From: an uncultured Sphaerochaeta sp.
GTDB taxonomy: Bacteria > Spirochaetota > Spirochaetia > Sphaerochaetales > Sphaerochaetaceae
Reading direction: 5' to 3'
Assembly: GCF_963676285.1 (NCBI RefSeq)
Contig: NZ_OY781063.1
Coordinates: forward strand, 3,038,001 to 3,102,000
DNA length: 64,000 bases
Both the position numbers and the translations under genes were made by a program. Shown in pieces: positions 51,236-60,035 of this stretch (positions are counted from its first letter, which is position 1; the number at the start of each line of letters is the position of its first letter). Below the pieces are notes generated by a model. That model worked only from the letters and a program-made list of their open reading frames with translations, made no database searches and was not told where the DNA came from.

Positions 51236-52432
51236 TCATGGGGTGTCCAGGATTCCCATGAACAGAGGGATTTCTTCCTGCATATCCAATATGGCATAGA
51301 AGAATGGCCGGTTGAGACGCATCTCGACTGATTCTCTGGGCATGAAGCTTGTTAGTCTAATCATGACAGCGGTAACCGCTGCAGCCTCGGTTCCTTCTTC
51401 ATCCACTCGGATGAAGCTCTTATGCAGTACCTCATCAATATGGAGAGGAGCCTGAGCTGTGCCGAGCATGGCAGAGAAATTGGCAACACCTGGGGTGAAG
51501 GCTTTTTTCATACCCATGGTATTCAGCGAGGAGACAAGACTTTCCTGGTATCGGCTCTCAAATTTGGGTAGGCTCAACTTCACCAATGTTTTTTCACTCT
51601 TCTCTGCCCAGTCAAAAAGCATCCGGCTGAATGGCCTATCCTCGTACCTAGCAAGAAAGGACCTGATGGAACTCGACTTATCTGGCAAGAGTGCCACAAA
51701 GGAGTACCGCTCATTGGCATAGGGGAGGACGATGAACTGATAGTCATTCCCGGCAAGGTACGGGAACTGTTTTTCCTGGTTCATGAAAGGGACCGTTTTC
51801 TTTTCGTGTTCACCGAAGAATGTGCCATTCCTGGTATCACTGCCAGAAAACTGTTCTTTCCAGTCATCCTTGAATGCAATGGTATTGATAAGATACATAA
51901 GCATATCAGGCGAGGTGCGGTCTATTATGTCCGCAATTGCCCCCCGGGTGGCTTTCTTTACATATGCATTGATAATTCCTGCACTGGAGGGGTCCTGGAA
52001 GTCAAGGGACTGAGCAACTCCTTGGTAGTTTGTCCTGATCGAATCGAGGAACACCGGTGAGATCTGGAACGCTTCATTCATCCAGATGCTGTTGGAAATA
52101 TCCAATACACTTTCTTGCTTGATGGAACGCAGGTACGTTTCACTCTCCTGGTTCAGTGCCTCGGGAGTATAGTTTGAATCGGTGAGGACGTTAAGCATTT
52201 CGCTTTTTGTTTCCCCAGTAGCACCATTCATGGTCATGGAGAGGGCAAGCAGGGCTGAAAGCGGACTGATCATGCGGTTGCCTCCCTGCTCGTAGCCGGC
52301 AAAGAAGAGTCCATCTGAGAAGGTACTCGCTACTTCATTGAATGACTTTGTAGGGGGCGTTTCTTGCAATGGTTGGGCAACGAGGCACCCAGTTGCCAAG
52401 AGGACCAAAAACAGTAAAACGATTTTACGCAT
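51236..52432 (-). CDS. Serpin-type protease inhibitor, probable lipoprotein
   Basis: The 398-residue protein has a signal peptide with a lipobox (LLATGC, lipidated Cys16) and the full serpin fold. Landmarks are NRMISPLSALLALSMTMNGATGET, NTIAFKDDWKEQF, hinge EEGTEAAAVTAV and the closing NRPFFYAILD. The small-residue hinge is that of inhibitory serpins, which trap serine or cysteine proteases. By alignment to alpha1-antitrypsin spacing, P1 falls around Leu-Thr-Ser, so the target protease is uncertain. It would act at the cell surface. AAGGAG lies 7 nt before ATG 52432. Confidence 0.9.
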   Translation of the reverse strand: MRKIVLLFLVLLATGCLVAQPLQETPPTKSFNEVASTFSDGLFFAGYEQGGNRMISPLSALLALSMTMNGATGETKSEMLNVLTDSNYTPEALNQESETYLRSIKQESVLDISNSIWMNEAFQISPVFLDSIRTNYQGVAQSLDFQDPSSAGIINAYVKKATRGAIADIIDRTSPDMLMYLINTIAFKDDWKEQFSGSDTRNGTFFGEHEKKTVPFMNQEKQFPYLAGNDYQFIVLPYANERYSFVALLPDKSSSIRSFLARYEDRPFSRMLFDWAEKSEKTLVKLSLPKFESRYQESLVSSLNTMGMKKAFTPGVANFSAMLGTAQAPLHIDEVLHKSFIRVDEEGTEAAAVTAVMIRLTSFMPRESVEMRLNRPFFYAILDMQEEIPLFMGILDTP

Positions 52433-52542
52433 GCATAGACTCCTTATCCAGAGTGTACCATGGTTTTACCCAATGTGAAGCAAGAGCACACACAAAGCAC
52501 ACAGATAGAGGGAACACTACTCCTGTGTGAATGGAGGTGTAT

Positions 52543-54054
52543 ATGAGACAGTCACGGGGAAAAGTGCAACGAATACGGAAAATTGTGCAACTGGTGTTCT
52601 TTCTTTGGGTGGTTACGGTAATTGCCTTGAGTGAAGCGGTAGCAAATGGGTTTACACTTCCATTCTCCATGGAAACAGTTTCCCTGCATGCCATATGCCC
52701 CTTTGGCGGGGTGGTAACACTGTGGAACCTTATAAAAGATGGAATTCTCATTAGAAAGATTCATGAGTCAGCGGTAGTATTGGCATCACTCTCGGTGCTC
52801 TTGGCAGTTCTTTTTGGACCGGTTATCTGTTCGTGGGTATGTCCATTTGGGACATTTCAGGAGTGGATCGGAAAGCTCGGAAGGAGGTTGTTTGGAAAAC
52901 GGTACAACACCTTCGTCCCTAAACATATTGATCGTGTTCTTCGCTATCTCCGGTATGGCGTATTGCTCTGGGTTCTGGTAATGACAGCACTTTCAGCAAC
53001 CTTGATCTTCCAACCCTATGACCCCTACTTTGCGCTCTTCTCTCTCATTCATCGCGAGTTTATGGTTGCTGGAATAATTATTTTGTTCATCATCATAATG
53101 CTTTCACTCTTCGTGGAGCGTCCTTTCTGCAAGTATGCCTGTCCCTATGGTGCCTTCCTTGGGCTCTTCAACAAGATCAGGATATTCAAGATAAGAAGAA
53201 ATAATGAGCTTTGTATCAATTGCTCTGCTTGCAATAGAGCTTGCCCCATGAATATCGATGTAGCCGGGAGCGAAGTGGTTTCCTCAGGTCAGTGTATCTC
53301 CTGCATGGCCTGTACCAGTGAAGACGCATGTCCTGTCTCTGATACTGTGCTCACTTCCATCAACAAGAAACACAAAGGAATTTCCATTCGGCGTATCGGC
53401 TTCCTGACGGTTCTGGTAATCGTTGGTGGCATCATGCTCTCCATGGTGCTTGGACTCTGGAGAACTTCCAGCAGCAAGCAACCGGCACTGTTGAAGGAAG
53501 GGGAGTATGCAGGAGCTCCAAATCCAGGAGATATCCGAGGAAGCTATACCTTCGAAGATGTGGCAAAGGCGTTCCCTGTTCCTCTTTCCATACTCCTGGA
53601 TGCATTTGGTGTAGAAGAGGGAACGATGCGTCTTGGCTCCCTTGAGGAGATCTGGGCAGGTGCCATCCCTGAGGGAGCAGAGGTTGGAACTGACTCCATC
53701 AGGCTCTTTGTATCGGTATATACCGGATTCCCGTTTACCGCGGAAGAGGGAACCTTGTTGCCCACCAGTGCAGTGCGTGTGCTGGAGCGTGAAGGAAAAG
53801 CAGCTGACCCACGTTTCTCACTGATCAAGGAAGACGCGATTGAACTTACGGTCGACCTGGGTGTGGAAATTTCGGCTCCTGCCCTCGAGATTACCGGTAA
53901 GACCACGGTACAGGAAGTCCTGGATAAAGGCATCAGTCTTTCCCTGATTGAGTCAATCCTTGGTACAGTGGAGAACAAGCGTGAGAGTATCAAGGTGATT
54001 GCTGAGTCACAGGGATTGAGTTTTAGTGAGGTGAAGCTAAGGATCCTTGAGTAA
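52543..54054 (+). CDS. NapH/NosR-like 4Fe-4S membrane protein
   Basis: The 503-residue inner-membrane protein has about six membrane segments. The CxxCP-type motifs CSWVCPFG and CKYACPYG mark NapH/NosR/RdxA-like electron-transfer proteins, and two ferredoxin motifs follow (CINCSACNRACP and CISCMACTSEDACP). After a further membrane span near 290-310, the C-terminal ~190 residues hold two helical DUF-like repeats (YTFEDVAKAFPVPLSILLDAFGV, then TTVQEVLDKGISLSLIESILG). It probably passes electrons between a membrane donor and an unknown acceptor. GGAGG precedes ATG 52543. It is divergent from the serpin and ends 1 nt from a convergent gene. Confidence 0.8.
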   Translation: MRQSRGKVQRIRKIVQLVFFLWVVTVIALSEAVANGFTLPFSMETVSLHAICPFGGVVTLWNLIKDGILIRKIHESAVVLASLSVLLAVLFGPVICSWVCPFGTFQEWIGKLGRRLFGKRYNTFVPKHIDRVLRYLRYGVLLWVLVMTALSATLIFQPYDPYFALFSLIHREFMVAGIIILFIIIMLSLFVERPFCKYACPYGAFLGLFNKIRIFKIRRNNELCINCSACNRACPMNIDVAGSEVVSSGQCISCMACTSEDACPVSDTVLTSINKKHKGISIRRIGFLTVLVIVGGIMLSMVLGLWRTSSSKQPALLKEGEYAGAPNPGDIRGSYTFEDVAKAFPVPLSILLDAFGVEEGTMRLGSLEEIWAGAIPEGAEVGTDSIRLFVSVYTGFPFTAEEGTLLPTSAVRVLEREGKAADPRFSLIKEDAIELTVDLGVEISAPALEITGKTTVQEVLDKGISLSLIESILGTVENKRESIKVIAESQGLSFSEVKLRILE

Positions 54055-54055
54055 C

Positions 54056-54937
54056 TCAGGAAGCAAGGGCCAAGGTGATGGGGATGGTAAAGATCCCCAT
54101 CAGTGAGCTGAGCAAAACCATGGTGCTGGAGAACTCATTCTTCAACCCGTAGCGTAGTGGCAATACACTTGTGAAAACTGCTGAAGGGAGTGCCGTTGCT
54201 ACAATCACTACCGTCTTTGATAGTCCGCTAAGGCCAACAAGGGATGCTGCAAGGTACCCAACGGCATACCCTCCGATAAATCGGATGGCCAAGCCACCAA
54301 TGATATGACGATCGAAAGTGAAGCGGATTCTCTTCAGAGAGACCCCGAGCGTAAAGGCTGCCAGAGGGCTGGCGGCACTTCCCGCAAAGGTGAAGGTTGA
54401 GACAATCGCCTTCGGCATGGTGATGGGAAGTATTCTTACGAGGAATCCAAGCAATACCGCCCAGAGAATCGGTGAGTGGAGCATGTTCAGCAGACCTTTC
54501 TTGCTGAACCCTCCGGTGATGATCAACAGTCCCAACGTGAAGAGAAAAATGCCCTGGATCTGGTCGTAGATAAGGATCAGGTTCATTGCCTCGCTTCCTC
54601 CCCATAGTTCCATCAGAGGGATACCAAGGAACCCGGAGTTCATGAATACCAGTGGGGGGATTGTGCTTCTTATATCCTGTTTTGCAAGCTTTGCCCATCC
54701 AAGTGCAAGGGGGAAGAGTAAAAGCGAGACCAATGCAGAAGCTTTTGCAATATCTCCAATAACCGCTCCGCTGAGGGTGCTTTCAGTCAGCGAGATGAAT
54801 ACCAAGGCAGGCATGAAGAAGTCAGAGACAATACGGACAAGGTCTTCCACCTTGATCGACTCAATGCTGCTCAGCAAAAACCCTCCCAAGACAACAAGGA
54901 TAATGGGAAGCATTTGGAATAGTGAGGAAATAATCAT
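54056..54937 (-). CDS. AEC family transporter (auxin efflux carrier type)
   Basis: The 293-residue membrane protein has ten predicted segments in two halves. Features such as FMPALVFISLTES, FMNSGFLGIPLMELWGG and the final ALPSAVFTSVLPLRYG are typical of the AEC/BASS-fold carriers that export or import organic acids or similar anions. The substrate is unknown. No clear ribosome binding site precedes ATG 54937. The stop is 1 nt from the convergent Fe-S protein gene. Confidence 0.83.
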   Translation of the reverse strand: MIISSLFQMLPIILVVLGGFLLSSIESIKVEDLVRIVSDFFMPALVFISLTESTLSGAVIGDIAKASALVSLLLFPLALGWAKLAKQDIRSTIPPLVFMNSGFLGIPLMELWGGSEAMNLILIYDQIQGIFLFTLGLLIITGGFSKKGLLNMLHSPILWAVLLGFLVRILPITMPKAIVSTFTFAGSAASPLAAFTLGVSLKRIRFTFDRHIIGGLAIRFIGGYAVGYLAASLVGLSGLSKTVVIVATALPSAVFTSVLPLRYGLKNEFSSTMVLLSSLMGIFTIPITLALAS

Positions 54938-55067
54938 GAGCTGAACTATACGTTAAAGCGTAGAGGGAAGCAACCAAGCAGAGGGGAAAAAAGCGCGCCC
55001 AGAGACCATTGAGTTCTTGATTCCTTCCCTTATTCCGCTATACTGAAAACCAGAATACAGGAGTATC

Positions 55068-57131
55068 ATGGAAAAAAGTGATTGGTCAGCAGAGGGAAGA
55101 AAAGAATCACGTCGAACAGGGCAACTGACCATTCGCGTCCTTCTGCTCAGCCTCTTCCTGGTATTCATCCTTTCGCTGTTTTTCCACCAATTCAATCGTA
55201 AACTTGAACAGTCACTCTGGGAGGAGAAGCAGGCTCAGTACCAATATCTTGCGGACCAAAGTGCTCAGCTGGTAAGTCAGCAGATCAATGAAGACCAGAG
55301 AGTGCTGCAATCGATGGTTGAACAAATTGCCTCCCTCAATCTGGATAATGCAATGGTTGTGCTTGATGAATCGAATATCCAGTGGGGAAAAGCAGGGGAC
55401 TATCCTTCCATTGCCCGTTCAGGTGATCATCTGCAGTATGCTGCAAAGGCTGATCTGGATGACGGTTCATGCCTAACCTTGATTCATTCCGTATCCACCA
55501 GAACCTACGATGCATTGCTTGGTACGTTGTTCACGGGCAAGCCATTCACTGGATACTGGATCAAACCGGAGGGAACCCTGCTCTGGCAGACAGATGGAAG
55601 TCTCGATGGGCTTGATACACTTTCGCTTGCTTCTGATAAAACGATGCAGTTATTCACCAGTAAGCTGGATGGTGGATGGGGACAGTTTGTCTTGGTTGCC
55701 AACCGGGGTCTCTCCGAATCTGTCTCCCTGGCAATACTTCGCTCCTCTCTCTCGATGGCAGCGATGGTTATCGTCATCTTCTTTCTTTTTCTTGTGTATT
55801 TGCTCTCCATGGATCATCGATATGCCAGGACCTTATGGCATCTAGCGTATATGGATGAGCTTACCAAACTGCCGAACAAGAATCTTTTTGAAAAGGAAGC
55901 AAAGATACGCTTGCAGCACCCGAGGGACTCCTATGCACTTATGATCCTGGATATCGGCAAGTTCAAGTTGATCAATGACCATTTTGGCTATGGCTTCGGC
56001 GATTCCTTGCTTCTTCACTGTGCAAAGGTGCTTCCCCGGTATGTTACTCGCGATGGACTGTGTGCCCGATTAAGCGGTGATAAGTTCATCATGCTTGTAA
56101 GCTACCGTGAACGGGCAGCCTTGCAGCGGAGAATTACCATCATCGAGGAAGAGTTGCGCCATTTCTCTTTTCCCAAAGCTTCCCTTTTCCAGTTGGAAAT
56201 TCTCATTGGTATCTCACTGGTTGAGGAGCCGAATCAGGAGATCAGTTCATACATCAACCGAGCGCTGTTTGCTCTCTCAGCATTGAAGGAAGCGAAACAA
56301 GGTTGGTATCTCTTCTATGAGGAAGCGCTCAAAGACCAGCTTCTTGAAGAGAGTGAGTTGGAGCATGTTTTCAACAAGGCTCTTTCAGCTGGGGAATTTT
56401 TCATCCAGATACAACCGAAATACTCCTTTTCTACTGGATCTCTTATTGGTGGGGAAGCCCTGGTCAGATGGAAGCATCCAACCAGAGGATTGTTGATGCC
56501 CTCACAATTCATTCCACTTCTTGAGAAACATAATCTCCTTATCGCATTGGACATGTATGTCCTGAAGCTTGTGTGTAAGCTGTTTGTCCAATGGAAGGGT
56601 GAGGGCAAACCCCTTCTGCCTATCTCGGTCAACCAGTCAAGGGCACATCTCTTTGTCACGAACTACGAGGAGAGCCTGGTAGCATTGGTTGACCACTATG
56701 GCATCGACCACAAACTCATGGAGTTCGAGTTGACGGAGACCTTGTTCCTTCATGACCTTACCCATCTATCATCTGTTCTGAAATCGCTGAGAAGCCAAGG
56801 GTTCTTGGTCTCCCTTGATGATTTCGGTTCAGGGTACTCTTCCCTTACCATGCTCAAGGATGTACAGATTGATGTAATCAAGATGGACCAAGGCTTTTTC
56901 ACCGACCTTACAACCAATGAACAGGGAAGGGTTGTTATCCAGCATGTCATTGCCATGGCGAAAGATCTTGGGATTACCTCTATTGCTGAAGGTGTGGAGA
57001 GTGAAGAACAAGCAAGGATGCTGGCTTCCATGGGCTGCGACGCTGTACAGGGCTACTTCTACAGCCAACCGCTGGAGACCAGTGAGTATGGGCAGTTGCT
57101 GAGCGACGACACTCCTCGCTGTTTTCTCTAG
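55068..57131 (+). CDS. Membrane-bound GGDEF (degenerate)-EAL protein
   Basis: The 687-residue protein has one membrane helix near 23-42, an extracytoplasmic sensor-like region of about 180 residues, a second helix near 225-247, a GGDEF domain (about 255-415) and an EAL domain (about 425-680). The GGDEF motif reads LSGDKF, so cyclase activity is unlikely. The EAL side is complete: GEALVRW, NQSR, ELTET, DDFGSGYSS, IKMDQ and IAEGVES. It is therefore predicted to hydrolyse cyclic di-GMP, perhaps with GTP sensed by the dead cyclase. AGGAG lies 4 nt before the ATG. It overlaps the convergent protease gene by 4 nt. Confidence 0.9.
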   Translation: MEKSDWSAEGRKESRRTGQLTIRVLLLSLFLVFILSLFFHQFNRKLEQSLWEEKQAQYQYLADQSAQLVSQQINEDQRVLQSMVEQIASLNLDNAMVVLDESNIQWGKAGDYPSIARSGDHLQYAAKADLDDGSCLTLIHSVSTRTYDALLGTLFTGKPFTGYWIKPEGTLLWQTDGSLDGLDTLSLASDKTMQLFTSKLDGGWGQFVLVANRGLSESVSLAILRSSLSMAAMVIVIFFLFLVYLLSMDHRYARTLWHLAYMDELTKLPNKNLFEKEAKIRLQHPRDSYALMILDIGKFKLINDHFGYGFGDSLLLHCAKVLPRYVTRDGLCARLSGDKFIMLVSYRERAALQRRITIIEEELRHFSFPKASLFQLEILIGISLVEEPNQEISSYINRALFALSALKEAKQGWYLFYEEALKDQLLEESELEHVFNKALSAGEFFIQIQPKYSFSTGSLIGGEALVRWKHPTRGLLMPSQFIPLLEKHNLLIALDMYVLKLVCKLFVQWKGEGKPLLPISVNQSRAHLFVTNYEESLVALVDHYGIDHKLMEFELTETLFLHDLTHLSSVLKSLRSQGFLVSLDDFGSGYSSLTMLKDVQIDVIKMDQGFFTDLTTNEQGRVVIQHVIAMAKDLGITSIAEGVESEEQARMLASMGCDAVQGYFYSQPLETSEYGQLLSDDTPRCFL

Positions 57132-57877
57132 AAGATGAAGATAAAGAGAATACCTTGGAAGAAAAGATGCGTCAGGGCATGTGTGGTCATGGCATATTGG
57201 ATTCCCATTTTTAGATAGACCCACCCAAAGAGGTATCCCAATACTCCGTTGAGTACGAGGCTTCTGAGTACCAACATACCACTCAAGGCTCCGAAGGCCG
57301 CTTGTGTTGCCGGTAGATGACCAAGCGCAAACAGTATTGCAGCAACCAGATTCGCAATATGATAGTAGGCTTTTGGGATTTCCAGTCCTTGCCTCGTCCT
57401 TCCAAACAACAGGTCGAGTATGAAGACCAGGAGTGAGAGGAAGAACAATCGAAGCATGATCTCTTCCAGGATACCTCCATAAAGCATGGAAAAGAGGAGC
57501 GCAACAAAGCTGAAGGATTCAGGGGAGTATGAGGCCTGGACCTGGGGAATGTGTGGAGCAAACACAAAGTAATCACTGAGCATGACCAGTGCAGAGAGGA
57601 GTCCGAGGAGGATCGCCTTTCCTGCAAGTGTTTTCTCGAAGGTGAGGGGGCGAAGCAGTCCAACCTTCCGGGCAAGTTGGTGTCCAAGGTAGGCTAGCAG
57701 AAGCGTATATACCAAGGCAACTTGGATAAAGGTGGCCAGTAGAAGCAGAGGGAGTGAGACTTCCACACCAAGGTTTGCAGCTACAGTACTGTTCGTATAT
57801 GCCAGATACCAGGCACAGAGAAGCCCTATAGGGAAAAAAAGCAGGGCAAAATGTAAGGCTTTCTTGTCAATTTTCAT
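57128..57877 (-). CDS. CPBP family intramembrane metalloprotease
   Basis: The 249-residue membrane protein has about seven hydrophobic segments and the CPBP/Rce1 motifs EEIMLR (EExxxR), FALGHLP and HALTHLF, whose Glu and His residues hold the catalytic metal. These proteases act on prenylated proteins in eukaryotes and on varied membrane proteins or peptides in bacteria; the substrate here is unknown. GGAG lies 6 nt before ATG 57877, favouring it over an ATG five codons earlier. Confidence 0.85.
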   Translation of the reverse strand: MKIDKKALHFALLFFPIGLLCAWYLAYTNSTVAANLGVEVSLPLLLLATFIQVALVYTLLLAYLGHQLARKVGLLRPLTFEKTLAGKAILLGLLSALVMLSDYFVFAPHIPQVQASYSPESFSFVALLFSMLYGGILEEIMLRLFFLSLLVFILDLLFGRTRQGLEIPKAYYHIANLVAAILFALGHLPATQAAFGALSGMLVLRSLVLNGVLGYLFGWVYLKMGIQYAMTTHALTHLFFQGILFIFIF

Positions 57878-57948
57878 GCTGAACTCCTGCACGTACTGTA
57901 CCCCAGTGTGCAGGAGTTGACAAGAAGTGAATGGTGAATCCCTTTACC

Positions 57949-58731
57949 TTAGAGGAATATATAAGCCTCCATTTGATCGTTAAAGGACTCTGAAGTAACG
58001 CCATGTTTGGTGGACCCATTGAATCGAGGAGCTTCCCCTATGAATTGGATGGTCACCTCTCCTCCATCTTCAAAAGTGATTTTTCCTGCATGGACAGCTG
58101 CTGTTCCAATCGGGCTGTCACTACTGTAAGGCCCCGATCCCCAGATGGTCTCCTCCGTTCCTCCTGGGGGGAGAGAGACAGTCACTTCTTCCCCTACAAA
58201 CAGATTGAGGAAATCAGCATTTGTCTGCCAGTCTATGACATACTCTTCCAGTATGTCTTTTTCAAGAAGATTACCTTTCTTGTCGGTAAAGACAAAGCTG
58301 AGTGGCCAGGAACCATAGGTGATTGATGTAACTCCCTTTTGTGTACTTCCTCTGTAGTACGAGCGGCCTTCAAGTATCTTGAAGTATACCCTGCCGCCTT
58401 CCTCGAACGTTATCAGTCCACTGTGTACAGCAGCCGTTCCTACATTGCTATCACCGGTATACACCCCGGTTCCCCAGATTGCAAGATCGGACCCTCCCGG
58501 TGGCAAGTCGAGTGTAAAGATATCACCGACCCGTTCGCTGAACATGTCCCCACTCATCAGCCATGGCTCTACATTGGGTACGAAGGTAAGTGCTTCAATG
58601 AATGCACCATGGTCATACCCTAATTGGATCTCTGGAATACCGCTTGAGAAAGAAAGAGAGGCAGAGGTACAGCCAAGAAACAACAGGGAAAGCACAATAA
58701 CTCCAATACCGATTCTTAGTACCTTGTTCAT
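57949..58731 (-). CDS. Lipoprotein with two tandem LCCL domains
   Basis: The 260-residue protein has a lipobox (LLFLGC, Cys21) and two copies of an LCCL-like domain, about residues 60-150 and 175-258. Each copy shows LPPGG, IWG(T/S)GxY, an S-x-(V/I)-GTAAVHxGxITFE core, a GG turn and a GSTxxGVTS end. LCCL is a beta fold known from factor C and cochlin, with scattered bacterial members. The cysteines typical of the eukaryotic domain are absent here. It probably binds a surface ligand, perhaps a polysaccharide or lipid. GGGGG lies 6 nt before ATG 58731. Confidence 0.75.
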   Translation of the reverse strand: MNKVLRIGIGVIVLSLLFLGCTSASLSFSSGIPEIQLGYDHGAFIEALTFVPNVEPWLMSGDMFSERVGDIFTLDLPPGGSDLAIWGTGVYTGDSNVGTAAVHSGLITFEEGGRVYFKILEGRSYYRGSTQKGVTSITYGSWPLSFVFTDKKGNLLEKDILEEYVIDWQTNADFLNLFVGEEVTVSLPPGGTEETIWGSGPYSSDSPIGTAAVHAGKITFEDGGEVTIQFIGEAPRFNGSTKHGVTSESFNDQMEAYIFL

Positions 58732-58934
58732 TGATAACCCCCATGTTTGGTGGGTGTTGGTACAGATTGCAGGACAGGGAAGTACAAGTACCAAGCCCCC
58801 GAGATTTCTGTGATTCCAATCTGAGCATAATCCCGAATCTGTCTACTTAGAAGAGGCTCACCCCATGAAAGTTGCACAAATCCTGCTTGCCATACAGCAG
58901 AGTTTGTTCCAAACTGCTGGAGAGGAGTCAGCAC

Positions 58935-60035
58935 ATGGAACTAATGCATAATCATGACAAGCGTACTTCACGTCTTATTGAGTACTTCCAGATTCTCAGT
59001 GAGGGAACTACAGACAAGGAAACCTATGAATCCTATCGTGATGTATTGGAAACAGCCACCGCATATGAGACGAATGCGGCATTGGATGAACTCCTCAGCA
59101 AGGCAGAGGATATTGAGTCCTATACCATTCCAGTGGCAAGGTTCATCCGTTCAGTGGGTAAGGGCTTGGAGAGTGCTACGCTTCCAGATTACCAGGACAA
59201 TGTACTGCTTACATCCTTGGTTGAGGAGAATGTTGAAATCGCGAAGGTGTCCTCTTCCTTGCAGCAACTCAGCATTCAGCTGAAGAAGGAAGGATGTAGT
59301 GATGTTTCAGGCATACAGGAAGTTCTTTCCGCGTTTGACCTGCTACAAAAGCACTATGAGCGGTTGCAGAATGAGCTATTTCCCCTTTTTGAGCAAACCA
59401 GCAATGACCATAGCTGCGTGAAGCTTATCTGGGCTATCCAGAATACAGCCCTTGAACTGAAGAAGCAGACTCAAGCCTATGAAGGTAATGATATGGCATC
59501 CTTCTGGAAATTGTTCAGCAACTTCTATTTCAACATGGAAATATTGCGGTATAGGGAGACATATATACTCTATCCGGTTGCATATCGTGCTCTAGGCGAG
59601 CATAGCGAAAAGCGTATGGATAGTGCCCTTGCTGATGCACTCTTTTCTTGTAGGACGGGGGCCCTCACATTCGAACAGTTGGAGTTGATCTTCCGCCTCC
59701 TTCCACTCGATGTTGCTTTCATAGGGGCCGATGACAGGGTCAAGTTCTACTCTGATCCACCACATCGAATCTTTCCCCGTAGTCCACAGGTAATTGGAAG
59801 GTTGGTGCAGAACTGCCATCCTCCAAAGAGCGTGTCCACGGTCGAGGAAATCCTCAGTTCCTTCAAAGAAGGAAGGGAGGATTCTGCGGAGTTCTATCTG
59901 GTTGTAAGGGGAGCATTTGTCCACATCCAGTACTACGCAGTGCGTAGCATGGATGGCAAGTATCTTGGGACCTTGGAAGTGACCCAAGACGCAACACACC
60001 TCAGGTCCCTTAGCGGGGAGAAGCGGTTGCTCTAG
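58935..60035 (+). CDS. DUF438 / hemerythrin-like / PAS-domain protein
   Basis: The 366-residue cytosolic protein begins with a helical region resembling DUF438 (residues 1-70), continues with a helical bundle of hemerythrin-like type (about 80-230) and ends with a PAS domain (about 250-355; PLDVAFIGADDRVKFYSD opens it and YLGTLEVTQDATHLRSL closes it). Proteins of this layout are thought to sense oxygen, redox state or NO. The His/Glu set for a di-iron site is incomplete to my eye. GAGAGGAG lies 7 nt before ATG 58935. The 3' end overlaps the convergent kinase gene by 26 nt. Confidence 0.72.
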   Translation: MELMHNHDKRTSRLIEYFQILSEGTTDKETYESYRDVLETATAYETNAALDELLSKAEDIESYTIPVARFIRSVGKGLESATLPDYQDNVLLTSLVEENVEIAKVSSSLQQLSIQLKKEGCSDVSGIQEVLSAFDLLQKHYERLQNELFPLFEQTSNDHSCVKLIWAIQNTALELKKQTQAYEGNDMASFWKLFSNFYFNMEILRYRETYILYPVAYRALGEHSEKRMDSALADALFSCRTGALTFEQLELIFRLLPLDVAFIGADDRVKFYSDPPHRIFPRSPQVIGRLVQNCHPPKSVSTVEEILSSFKEGREDSAEFYLVVRGAFVHIQYYAVRSMDGKYLGTLEVTQDATHLRSLSGEKRLL

